Shown here piece after piece: positions 1-6,158 of a stretch of 11,701 nucleotides of DNA. The notes beneath the pieces were generated by a model. The model saw only the letters and a list, made by a program, of their open reading frames with translations, had not been told where the DNA came from and did no database searches. This DNA comes from an uncultured Pedobacter sp. GTDB taxonomy: Bacteria > Bacteroidota > Bacteroidia > Sphingobacteriales > Sphingobacteriaceae. The first letter of the stretch is position 1; every line of letters begins with the position of its first letter. The translations under genes and the position numbers were made by a program. The stretch is from contig CALLKE010000023.1 of NCBI GenBank assembly GCA_938008555.1, forward strand, positions 1 to 11,701, in the 5' to 3' direction.

Positions 1-117
1 AAATTGTTTCCCACATGACCTGCACAGGTAGTTCTGCGATCCACTCTTTTTTCGAGCATTTTTTACCACCTTTGCACTCAAACAGTGAGGACATTCTGAA
101 CTTTGATTTATTTGCAT
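1..117 (-). CDS. IS1-family transposase, N-terminal part (runs off the left edge)
   Basis: On the minus strand an ATG at 117 opens a frame with no stop to the window edge, giving 39 residues. The translation has a four-cysteine zinc finger: C-P-H-C near residues 9-12 and C-R-S-C-G near residues 32-36, with V-V-K-N, G-S-Q-N-Y and G-K-Q-F in the usual places. This is the pattern of the InsA-like zinc-binding N-terminus of IS1-family transposases, which bind the element ends. The rest of the protein, including the catalytic part, lies outside the window, so intactness cannot be judged. Related zinc fingers occur in a few other IS families, so IS1 is the best reading but not the only one. The start is chosen because it directly precedes the zinc finger and follows an IS1-like end sequence. 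Confidence 0.8.
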   Translation of the reverse strand, partial: MQINQSSECPHCLSAKVVKNARKKSGSQNYLCRSCGKQF

Positions 118-140
118 AAACACAAAGTTCGTCATCACTG
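1..140 (-). mobile_element. IS1-family insertion sequence, one end only
   Basis: The transposase fragment is preceded on the minus strand, at about 140-123, by GTGATGACGAACTTTG. This resembles the terminal inverted repeat of IS1, which starts GGTGATG and has AACTT about a dozen bases in. I therefore place the outer end of the element near 138-141. That leaves only about 20 bases between the end and the ATG, which is short, so the true end could lie further out, up to about 160. The other end and any target-site duplication are outside the window. The element lies just downstream of the glycosyltransferase operon and may mark its edge. Confidence 0.6.
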
Positions 141-150
141 TTTCCCCCCC

Positions 151-176
151 TTACCCCATCATACATTTAAAAACAC
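151..176 (-). repeat. 26-bp repeat, left copy (partner at 11613-11638)
   Basis: Read on the minus strand, this stretch matches 11613-11638 on the plus strand at 23 of 26 positions, including an uninterrupted AAATGTATGATGGG. It lies between the glycosyltransferase operon and the IS end. Immediately downstream on the minus strand is a run of seven G (144-150). Its role is unknown. It may be a fragment of a dispersed element, part of the IS, or chance similarity in AT-rich DNA. Confidence 0.45.
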
Positions 177-191
177 AACCCAACTCCATAT

Positions 192-1277
192 TCATTTCTC
201 ATTCAAAGCTGCTAAAAACAACTTCTCAAGCTCATTCGTGTTTTTATCCCATGTAAAGTCTTTAATACGAGTTGATCCTGCATAAGCCAACCTAATTCTG
301 AGATCATCATCTTCAATTAATTTCAATATGGCATCAGCTATCACTCTACTATTCCTGGGCTCTACTAATAAGGCTGTGTCGTCATCCATAAAATCTACAT
401 GGCCTTCGATACGAGTGCATACACAAGCACAGCCGCAAGCCATCGCTTCCATTGGTGGAAGCCCCCAACCCTCTTGTAAACTTGGTGAAATAAAAATTGC
501 TGACTCATTATAAATCTCAGCTAAGTTGGCAGGCTTATGATAATAAGTAAAGTTCTGTGCGAGATTCTGCGGAAAAGTGCTATGTACCCCAAATACCTTA
601 ATCCTCAACGATGGATGTTTCATTAGCACTAATTTGAATGCATCTAAACCATATCTGCTTCCCTTTCCATCTGCTTCAGAATAAAGCATAATCAGAGTTT
701 CTTTCGCCCTATCCTCGATAGGATTATGAATATAATACTGCTTTGGATCAATCGCATTTGGGATTAAAGGAATCATCTTCTTGGTATACTTCGAGAAGCA
801 TTCTTGGAGATATTTTGATATAGTCAAATAGTTTATGGGTAATCTATACGATTGAATTATCAATTCTTTATGTTCTGGCCAATGTGTGCCATCATCTTGT
901 ATTAAGTTAAACTTCTTTCCCTTACTTGATTCTAGTTCTGTCATTTCTGTGGCCGTTGCCCACCACGTAGAAAAAACGATATCAGCATCTCGGATTAAAT
1001 GGTTGCTTACCTTAGCAACTTGTAAGCTTTTTATTGATTTATTTAATAAAAACCAAGTTGGGCGCTTTGATGCAACTTTTGATGCAAATCGTTGTAAAAA
1101 ATAGAGTTTCCAAAATTTTAAACTCAGCAAACGCTTATGCATCCAACGCGTTTTCAAAGAATGATAAATGACTACATCATGACCTCGTTCAGCTAGTTGA
1201 TTTGCATATTGATACATCACCTTAACACCTCCGCCCGGATCGTCGAGAAAAAATGGCAGCAAGATATTAATCTTCAT
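192..1277 (-). CDS. Glycosyltransferase family 4 (GT-B fold)
   Basis: This is probably a retaining, nucleotide-sugar-dependent glycosyltransferase that adds one sugar to a surface polysaccharide at the cytoplasmic face of the inner membrane. The N-terminal Rossmann half starts M-K-I-N-I-L-L-P and has a glycine-rich D-P-G-G-G-V-K loop, typical of acceptor-side domains. The C-terminal half carries the GT4 signature E-G-W-G-L-P-P-M-E-A-M-A-C-G, with the E-x7-E pair at residues 277 and 285 counted from the upstream Met. An upstream in-frame ATG at 1301 would add eight residues. I prefer 1277 because the family usually begins right at the first beta strand. It is the last gene of a three-gene operon and follows its neighbour by 12 or 36 bases. 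Donor and acceptor sugars cannot be read from the sequence. Confidence 0.88.
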   Translation of the reverse strand: MKINILLPFFLDDPGGGVKVMYQYANQLAERGHDVVIYHSLKTRWMHKRLLSLKFWKLYFLQRFASKVASKRPTWFLLNKSIKSLQVAKVSNHLIRDADIVFSTWWATATEMTELESSKGKKFNLIQDDGTHWPEHKELIIQSYRLPINYLTISKYLQECFSKYTKKMIPLIPNAIDPKQYYIHNPIEDRAKETLIMLYSEADGKGSRYGLDAFKLVLMKHPSLRIKVFGVHSTFPQNLAQNFTYYHKPANLAEIYNESAIFISPSLQEGWGLPPMEAMACGCACVCTRIEGHVDFMDDDTALLVEPRNSRVIADAILKLIEDDDLRIRLAYAGSTRIKDFTWDKNTNELEKLFLAALNEK

Positions 1278-1313
1278 ACATCTAAAATTATCATGCTTCA
1301 TCTATCCAATGCT

Positions 1314-2153
1314 CTATATTTTGTGATACTTCCTTTTACCCTTGAAAAATTTGTAGTACTGCCGTACAAAAAATAATATTATTGGCGAGTTACCTAATAT
1401 GTCCCCTAAATAACTCCCTGAAATATAAAACCGAGTAATCGTAGTTGAGATGAATCGGCTTTTGAAGGCCTTGTGATATTTCTTAATTAAAGCTCTTTTC
1501 AAAGAATAAAATGATTCGTCCGCATTTCCATCGCTTTTATGTGTCAAATTAAAATCAACAACATAAGCACTATAACCTAGCACATCTGCAATTAAGCATA
1601 TATCGGTTCCATACATATGAAATCCATTCAAATTGCTTGAAAAAGCCAAATTAGCATCGTTTTTGACCAGCATAAAATTCTCATCAACGGTCATAGTTTT
1701 CAATGGTAATAGTGCTTCCTTTAATCTTTTACCAGATTTCTGAGTTACGTGCATGGCAACCCACTTTAAATTTATCCCCCCTGCATTTCCTAGAATTCCC
1801 CATTGAGGATCTATAGAATCTAGTTGCTGTATACGTTGACTCAAATCTGCTCTAGTATGGTCATGTAATAAGATGTCTTGATGACAAAGTATAATATATT
1901 TCCCTTGAGCTCTCTGCAGAAAAAGATTAAGTCCACTAAATGCATCATATTGCCCCCCCCCCGTATTATCAATATATAGATATTCGCAATTATCGTACGC
2001 AAAACCACAACCCAAAAAAGAAACTATCATTTCAGCATACTCTTCTTTTTTGGTCACCAAGGTGCATATAGAAAACTCATACATATAAGTAGTTTGTACC
2101 ACCGCATGTGCCTTGCTAGGGAAATCAACTATTTGACTTTTATCGATGCTCAT
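1314..2153 (-). CDS. GT2-like glycosyltransferase (Glyco_tranf_2_5 type) with a G10 tract
   Basis: A 279-residue GT-A-type protein, probably a sugar transferase of the same polysaccharide pathway. It shows the pattern of the Glyco_tranf_2_5 group: I-D-N followed by Y-D-A-F near residues 61-72, and a C-H-Q-D-I-L-L segment near residues 93-99 that stands in for the DxD metal-binding motif. Its start overlaps the stop of the upstream gene by four bases (ATGA, 2150-2153), so translation is probably coupled. A second possible start is Met24 (2084), where the core fold appears to begin, but the overlap favours 2153. Codons 64-67 contain ten consecutive G, coding the end of Thr64 and Gly65-67. Loss of one G gives a stop after about 103 residues; gain of one gives a stop after 69. 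The frame as sequenced is open. Specificity is unknown. Confidence 0.8.
   Translation of the reverse strand: MSIDKSQIVDFPSKAHAVVQTTYMYEFSICTLVTKKEEYAEMIVSFLGCGFAYDNCEYLYIDNTGGGQYDAFSGLNLFLQRAQGKYIILCHQDILLHDHTRADLSQRIQQLDSIDPQWGILGNAGGINLKWVAMHVTQKSGKRLKEALLPLKTMTVDENFMLVKNDANLAFSSNLNGFHMYGTDICLIADVLGYSAYVVDFNLTHKSDGNADESFYSLKRALIKKYHKAFKSRFISTTITRFYISGSYLGDILGNSPIILFFVRQYYKFFKGKRKYHKI
1953..1962 (-). repeat. Homopolymer G10 (coding strand) inside a glycosyltransferase gene
   Basis: Ten C on the plus strand are ten G on the coding strand, within the reading frame at Thr64-Gly67. Tracts of this length are prone to slipped-strand mispairing during replication and are a known basis of on/off switching of surface-glycan genes in several bacteria. 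The next longest C/G runs I saw in the window are seven bases (144-150) and six bases. Confidence 0.85.
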
Positions 2154-3139
2154 ATAAAAACTACATTTTGCCCAGCTTTCTTCATCAGTTCATTAATTTC
2201 CTGAGCCACATCTCCAACAGATCGAGTACTGTGCTGCTTTTTCATCAAAATATCCATTTCTGCCCGTGATTTTTTGAGTTTAGCACGACTGCAAAGGAAT
2301 AAATAAACACTTTTATAGAAGTAAAATTTGAGAGCAATCCAAAGAAACATACAGTCGAAAAAAATAATTTGCAAACCCCACAGTATGCGCTCTTTCTTCT
2401 CAAGATGAATACTGTGCACAAATAGGCGATTTCGGAATAAAATACTTTTAACCCATTTTTTTGTCTTAAAATTCTTAGTGGTGGCCGACTGCTCGTGCAT
2501 GCAATAGCTTGCGTGATGGTAAAAACATTTCCAGCCTAATCGCCAAGCTCTTATCCCCAGTTCAAAATCTTCACAATAAAATGGCGAAAACAGTTCATTA
2601 AAACCTCCGATAGCTTTTATCTTCTTTGCATCAACCAATGCATTTGCTCCCGATAGATAGGCTGTTGGTGTCCAAAAGTCCGGATCTTTTATATAGTAAA
2701 AATTATTAGCCTTGATTTTAAATCCATATCGAGTGATATATCTAGCAGTATCTTGTACTTCGCCATATTTTGATCCAATAATCTTACCCATTACTCCGAA
2801 AGTATCATCCTTTTCGAAATATTTAAACTGCCCTTCGAAATAATTTTCGGCAAGCTCGATATCTGTGTTTAATAAAAGAATCAGCTGTTTATCTGCTAGT
2901 TCTATGCCTCTGTTGCAGGAGACAGAAAACCCACCATTTTGCTCATTTTGTATCAGTTTAATAGTGGGATAGTTTGCCTGAATAAACAAAACGGAATCGT
3001 CTTTAGAACAATCATCTACCACAATAATTTCGTACTCTGCTCGAGTAAAATCTAGCGCACGAATAACTGATGGAAGATTTTTCTCGAGCAGATGAATTCC
3101 GTTATAATTTGGTATAACTACCGATATACTTTTAAGCAC
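2150..3139 (-). CDS. Glycosyltransferase family 2, WbbL-like
   Basis: An inverting GT-A glycosyltransferase of 329 residues, resembling rhamnosyltransferase-type WbbL proteins of polysaccharide clusters. It begins S-V-V-I-P-N-Y-N-G and has V-V-D-D at residues 40-43, N-T-D at 91-93 in the DxD position, G-A-N-A near 164-167, the acidic E-D pair at 190-191 in the F-Y-C-E-D-F-E-L context, and H-E-Q-S-A-T near 215-220. All the usual GT2 motifs are present. Residues 252-284 are strongly hydrophobic and suggest membrane attachment, followed by a basic tail. The start is GTG (3137-3139): no ATG fits, an in-frame TAG lies 15 bases upstream, and the protein begins directly at the first beta strand. It is the first gene of the operon within the window. 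The sugar transferred is not determined. Confidence 0.9.
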   Translation of the reverse strand: MLKSISVVIPNYNGIHLLEKNLPSVIRALDFTRAEYEIIVVDDCSKDDSVLFIQANYPTIKLIQNEQNGGFSVSCNRGIELADKQLILLLNTDIELAENYFEGQFKYFEKDDTFGVMGKIIGSKYGEVQDTARYITRYGFKIKANNFYYIKDPDFWTPTAYLSGANALVDAKKIKAIGGFNELFSPFYCEDFELGIRAWRLGWKCFYHHASYCMHEQSATTKNFKTKKWVKSILFRNRLFVHSIHLEKKERILWGLQIIFFDCMFLWIALKFYFYKSVYLFLCSRAKLKKSRAEMDILMKKQHSTRSVGDVAQEINELMKKAGQNVVFI

Positions 3140-3371
3140 AATTCTGAATTTTCTCTAAAACAATTTTATAATTTCTACCCTTATAATGATGCAACTTATT
3201 TAATCTTTTTTTTGCAAAAAAATTGTAAGGCCTCAGGCCAGGTAGAGATGAGTAGGGATGCTCGGATCATGTATGTGGTATTCAAATTAAGGGGGCGTAT
3301 AAAAAATTCGCAATCCTTGAAAACTTTGCTAGAGCCAAGAAGCTTATAGATGTAAATTTATTATACACACA
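3140..3371. other. Divergent intergenic region, left part
   Basis: No convincing gene lies between the glycosyltransferase operon and the oxidoreductase (3140-3483). Near the minus-strand operon are a perfect palindrome of T7-GC-A7 at 3207-3222 and GGCCTCAGGCC at 3229-3239. On the minus strand a TTTG at the centre of the first palindrome, an A8 run, and TAAGTTGC about 16 bases on could form a weak Bacteroidota promoter for the operon. The match is poor and the spacing short. Open frames here have no coding character. Confidence 0.4.
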
Positions 3372-3387
3372 GGTCATTTTAATGACC
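3372..3387. promoter_or_regulatory. Candidate operator: inverted repeat GGTCATT-TT-AATGACC
   Basis: A perfect 7-bp inverted repeat with a 2-base centre lies about 34 bases upstream of the -7 box of the oxidoreductase gene. Its position and symmetry fit binding of a dimeric regulator. HxlR- or TetR-type regulators often control such oxidoreductases, but no regulator gene is present in the window, so the factor is unknown. Confidence 0.4.
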
Positions 3388-3420
3388 ACAAATATACACC
3401 TAAACTGGTGAAAATACCAT

Positions 3421-3428
3421 TACATTTG
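3421..3428 (+). promoter_or_regulatory. -7 box TACATTTG of the oxidoreductase operon
   Basis: TACATTTG fits the Bacteroidota -7 consensus TAnnTTTG exactly and lies 56 bases before the ATG at 3484. No good TTTG or TTG stands at the -33 position, which could mean that an activator is needed. Transcription would start at about 3434-3438. Confidence 0.5.
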
Positions 3429-3437
3429 AACCCACGA

Positions 3438-3457
3438 GGCCTGGAAAATTCCAGGCC
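3438..3457 (+). promoter_or_regulatory. 5' UTR hairpin ahead of the oxidoreductase gene
   Basis: GGCCTGGAA and TTCCAGGCC form a 9-bp inverted repeat around two A; in practice a 7-bp GC-rich stem with a 6-base loop. It lies at or just after the predicted transcription start and 26 bases before the ATG, so it could stabilise the mRNA 5' end or be bound by a regulator. Confidence 0.5.
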
Positions 3458-3483
3458 CGATAAACCTAAAAAACAAAGAAACC

Positions 3484-4425
3484 ATGAAAGCAGTCGTATT
3501 AAAAGATTTTGGAAATGTTGATAATCTTACCATCAAAGAAATCCCTATTCCAACTATTCTAGAAAATGAAGTATTGGTACAAGTAAAGGCTATTAGCATC
3601 AATCCTGTTGATATAAAAACACGCACAGGAAAAGCGCTTGCTGAAAAATTAAAAGGTGAAAATCCATTAATTCTAGGCTGGGACATTTCAGGTATCGTTA
3701 CCGAAGTGGGATCAGCAGTAACATCTTTCAAAAAAGGTGATGAAGTATTTGGCATGGTTAATTTTCCGGGTCATGGGAAAGCATATGCTGAATATGTAGC
3801 AGCCCCCGCAACTCATCTGGCATTAAAGCCCAAAAACATTTCTCACCAAGCTGCTGCTGCTGCTACATTAGCGGCTCTTACTGCTTGGCAGGCTATCGTT
3901 ACTAGCGCAAAAATAAAAGCTGGACAAAAAGTACTAATTCATGCAGCTGCAGGAGGTGTGGGGCACTATGCAGTACAAATAGCAAAGCATTTGGGTGCGT
4001 ATGTGATTGGTACTTCGTCAAGCAGAAACAAAAATTTTGTTTTAGACTTAGGAGCGGATGAACACTTCGATTACCAAAAGCAACGTTTTGAAGACATTTC
4101 AAATAGCATCGACTTTGTATTAGATACCATTGGCGGCGAAAACACGAATCACTCTGTGGATACAGCCAAGAAAGGTGCTATCGTCATCAGCCTTCCATCT
4201 GGACTATCAGAAGACGTGGCTGAAAAAGCGAAAGCAAAAGGTGTGAATGCATATTTTCTTATGGTGCAGTCTAATGGAGAGGATATGAAATCGATTGCTC
4301 ATTTATTACAGGCGGGTAAAATCAAATCACATATCATGAATATATATACGCTTGATCAAATAGCTGAAGCTCATCTCCAAATAGAAACAGGTCGGACACA
4401 GGGAAAAATTGTCATCACACTATAA
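3484..4425 (+). CDS. NADP-dependent quinone oxidoreductase-like protein (MDR family, zinc-free)
   Basis: A 313-residue cytoplasmic medium-chain dehydrogenase/reductase of the quinone oxidoreductase branch, expected to reduce quinones or alpha,beta-unsaturated carbonyls with NADPH. The N-terminal GroES-like half (about 1-125) has N-P-V-D near residue 40 and G-W-D-I-S-G at 65-70. The Rossmann half has the nucleotide-binding motif A-A-A-G-G-V-G at 154-160 and L-D-T-I-G-G near 213-218. There is no cysteine in the whole protein, which excludes the zinc-type alcohol dehydrogenases. Length is normal for the family. It is the first gene of a likely four-gene run and is preceded by its own -7 box, a candidate operator and a leader hairpin. 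The physiological substrate is unknown. Confidence 0.9.
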   Translation: MKAVVLKDFGNVDNLTIKEIPIPTILENEVLVQVKAISINPVDIKTRTGKALAEKLKGENPLILGWDISGIVTEVGSAVTSFKKGDEVFGMVNFPGHGKAYAEYVAAPATHLALKPKNISHQAAAAATLAALTAWQAIVTSAKIKAGQKVLIHAAAGGVGHYAVQIAKHLGAYVIGTSSSRNKNFVLDLGADEHFDYQKQRFEDISNSIDFVLDTIGGENTNHSVDTAKKGAIVISLPSGLSEDVAEKAKAKGVNAYFLMVQSNGEDMKSIAHLLQAGKIKSHIMNIYTLDQIAEAHLQIETGRTQGKIVITL

Positions 4426-4429
4426 AATC

Positions 4430-4500
4430 AAACCTAAAAAACAACCATGAAACCATCATAAGCTACTGTATACAAACCCTATGATTAATTAGCTTATGAT
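4430..4500 (+). promoter_or_regulatory. Intercistronic leader: repeated 15-mer, 4-codon frame and 11-bp inverted repeat
   Basis: The 15 bases AAACCTAAAAAACAA at 4430-4444 are an exact copy of 3462-3476, the leader just before the oxidoreductase ATG. They are followed by CC and an ATG at 4447 that reads only Met-Lys-Pro-Ser-stop (4447-4461). The stop falls within the left arm (4455-4465) of a perfect 11-bp inverted repeat whose right arm is 4490-4500, just before the YbhB gene. No T run follows, so it is a poor intrinsic terminator. It could be a regulatory hairpin, an RNA processing site, or the scar of a deleted gene. Confidence 0.45.
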
Positions 4501-4533
4501 AGCTTCATGACCTTTAAAAAATCAATTAAACAC

Positions 4534-5082
4534 ATGAAAAAATTACTATTCGTCCTAGCAGCTTTAATAGCAATCTTTCCTGCATCAAAAGCACAAAACA
4601 CCTTTACCCTAAAAAGTAATGATATCGGTGGCCAGATGACCGAAAAGCAAGTATTTAATGGATTTGGATGTTCTGGGGGAAATATATCTCCACAACTATC
4701 ATGGGTAAATACACCAGAAGGCACAAAATCATATGCGATAACGATATATGACCCATCTGCACCCACAGGAAGTGGTTGGTGGCATTGGGTCGTTTTTGAT
4801 ATTCCTGCAGCAACCAATGCGATCGTAACCAATGCAGGTGATCCAACTAAGAATCTTCTACCGGCTGGGAGCATTCAAAGTAATACAGATTTCGGAAAAC
4901 CTGGATATGGTGGCCCTTGCCCGCCAAAAGGGCATGGTTTTCATCAATACACTATCACCATTTATGCGCTAAAAACTGAAAAATTGGGCTTAGATAAAAA
5001 TGCTGGACCAGCATTAGTAGGATATACACTCAATGCAAACATGATTGAGAAAGCCTCTATGATAGCTTACTATAAAAAATAA
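4534..5082 (+). CDS. Exported YbhB/YbcL-family protein (PEBP fold)
   Basis: A 182-residue member of the bacterial YbhB/YbcL branch of phosphatidylethanolamine-binding (Raf kinase inhibitor-like) proteins. Diagnostic segments are G-C-S-G-G-N-I-S-P-Q-L-S-W at 45-57, Y-D-P-S-A-P-T-G-S-G-W-W-H-W at about 72-85, and Y-G-G-P-C-P-P-K-G-H-G at about 125-135, which together line the family's anion-binding pocket. A clear Sec signal peptide (M-K-K-L-L-F-V-L-A-A, then hydrophobic, ending A-S-K-A-Q near residue 21) predicts a periplasmic or secreted protein, unlike cytoplasmic E. coli YbhB. An ATG at 4507 would put nine extra residues before the signal peptide, so 4534 is the better start. The stop is four bases before the next ATG, indicating cotranslation. 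The ligand is unknown. Confidence 0.88.
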   Translation: MKKLLFVLAALIAIFPASKAQNTFTLKSNDIGGQMTEKQVFNGFGCSGGNISPQLSWVNTPEGTKSYAITIYDPSAPTGSGWWHWVVFDIPAATNAIVTNAGDPTKNLLPAGSIQSNTDFGKPGYGGPCPPKGHGFHQYTITIYALKTEKLGLDKNAGPALVGYTLNANMIEKASMIAYYKK

Positions 5083-5086
5083 TTTT

Positions 5087-6154
5087 ATGAAAACAGTCCT
5101 CGCAATAGCATTTATTGTCTTATTAGACATTACTACGTATGCGCAAACAGACGTAGGCAAACTCAAAGTTGTAGCTCAACTAAAAATGCGCCCCGGTAAT
5201 GTGGCCGTTTCAAAGTATGGCCGTATATTTTCTACCGTACACCCACTGGGTAGCAATATGCTCCAATTAATAGAAATAACAGGAACAAGGTCATACATCC
5301 CTTTTCCAAATGAGTCATACCAAAGATTTGGAAAGGCTGCTTCTGACAACCAATTAGATAGTCCAATTGGGCTTGTGTTTGATTCACAGGACAATCTTTG
5401 GACCGTTGACCTAGGTCTAAATTTTGGAAAAACCCGAATATGGTGCTTCAATATAGGCCGAAAGAAAGTCCTCGAAAAAATCACACTTCCAGAAAACGTT
5501 GCCCCCCAAGGTAGTTTTGTACAAGATTTAGTTGTGGATGACAAAAATGGATGGGCTTACCTTGCTGACATCAACAATCCTAGTATTATCGTCGTTAATT
5601 TAAAAACAAAAGAAGCACGTAGATTCAGTAATCATCCGTCGCTACAAGCAGAGGATACCGATATGACTATTGACGGGAAAGTAATTTACACGAATGGTAA
5701 ACCAGCACGTGTCGGAATAGATCCAATTACCTTGTCAGCGGATAACGAAACATTATATTATGGTGCCATGAATGGTAAAACCTGGTATGAGGTTCCAACA
5801 AAATATTTTAGAGACGGAGCAAGTGATGCCGTGATAGCTTCTATGATCAAGGTTAATGGACAAAAACCATTCTCTGACGGTGCCACTACAGATATAAAAG
5901 GCAATCATTACTTCACAGATCTCCAAGCACATGCCATCTCCAAGCTGTCTACAGATGGTGCATTAAACACCTTGGTACAAGATGACAAATTGATCTGGCC
6001 TGATAGTGTACATTTTGGACCAGACCGATGTCTTTATATTTCAGTTAACCAACTCAATACAACACCAACTTATACCGGGCAAAAAGACGAGGGGACCCCT
6101 CCTTATTATATCATGAAGGTCTTTACAGGTGAAAATGGTGTCATTGGGCGTTAA
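5087..6154 (+). CDS. Exported major royal jelly/yellow-family protein (L-dopachrome tautomerase-related)
   Basis: A 355-residue six-bladed beta-propeller candidate of the MRJP/yellow family. Family segments are P-G-N-V-A-V-S near 36-42, S-P-I-G-L-V-F-D-S-Q-D-N-L-W at 92-105, G-I-D-P-I-T-L-S-A-D at 200-209 followed by L-Y-Y-G, S-D-G-A-T-T-D-I-K-G-N-H-Y-F-T-D at 253-268, and W-P-D-S-V at 294-298. Residues 1-20 form a Sec signal peptide ending Y-A-Q, so the protein is exported. Insect yellow proteins act in dopachrome/melanin chemistry; bacterial members are mostly uncharacterised and are annotated by similarity only. It starts four bases after the YbhB stop and ends four bases before the next start, so it is in the middle of the operon. 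Length is typical and no disruption is seen. Confidence 0.85.
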   Translation: MKTVLAIAFIVLLDITTYAQTDVGKLKVVAQLKMRPGNVAVSKYGRIFSTVHPLGSNMLQLIEITGTRSYIPFPNESYQRFGKAASDNQLDSPIGLVFDSQDNLWTVDLGLNFGKTRIWCFNIGRKKVLEKITLPENVAPQGSFVQDLVVDDKNGWAYLADINNPSIIVVNLKTKEARRFSNHPSLQAEDTDMTIDGKVIYTNGKPARVGIDPITLSADNETLYYGAMNGKTWYEVPTKYFRDGASDAVIASMIKVNGQKPFSDGATTDIKGNHYFTDLQAHAISKLSTDGALNTLVQDDKLIWPDSVHFGPDRCLYISVNQLNTTPTYTGQKDEGTPPYYIMKVFTGENGVIGR

Positions 6155-6158
6155 AATA

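Noticed and set aside
3229..3239. GGCCTCAGGCC as a terminator or hairpin
   Set aside because: The one-base centre leaves only a very short usable stem, and no suitable T run follows directly.
3092..3349. 85-codon plus-strand open frame across the start of the GT2 gene and the intergenic region
   Set aside because: It overlaps a well-supported gene on the other strand, has no family motif and unusual composition.
3420..3755. 111-codon minus-strand open frame over the oxidoreductase start
   Set aside because: Shadow of a clear MDR-family gene; no own features.
3849..3863. Run of GCTGCT repeats in the oxidoreductase gene
   Set aside because: Encodes an alanine stretch at a domain junction; an in-frame trinucleotide run would not switch the frame.
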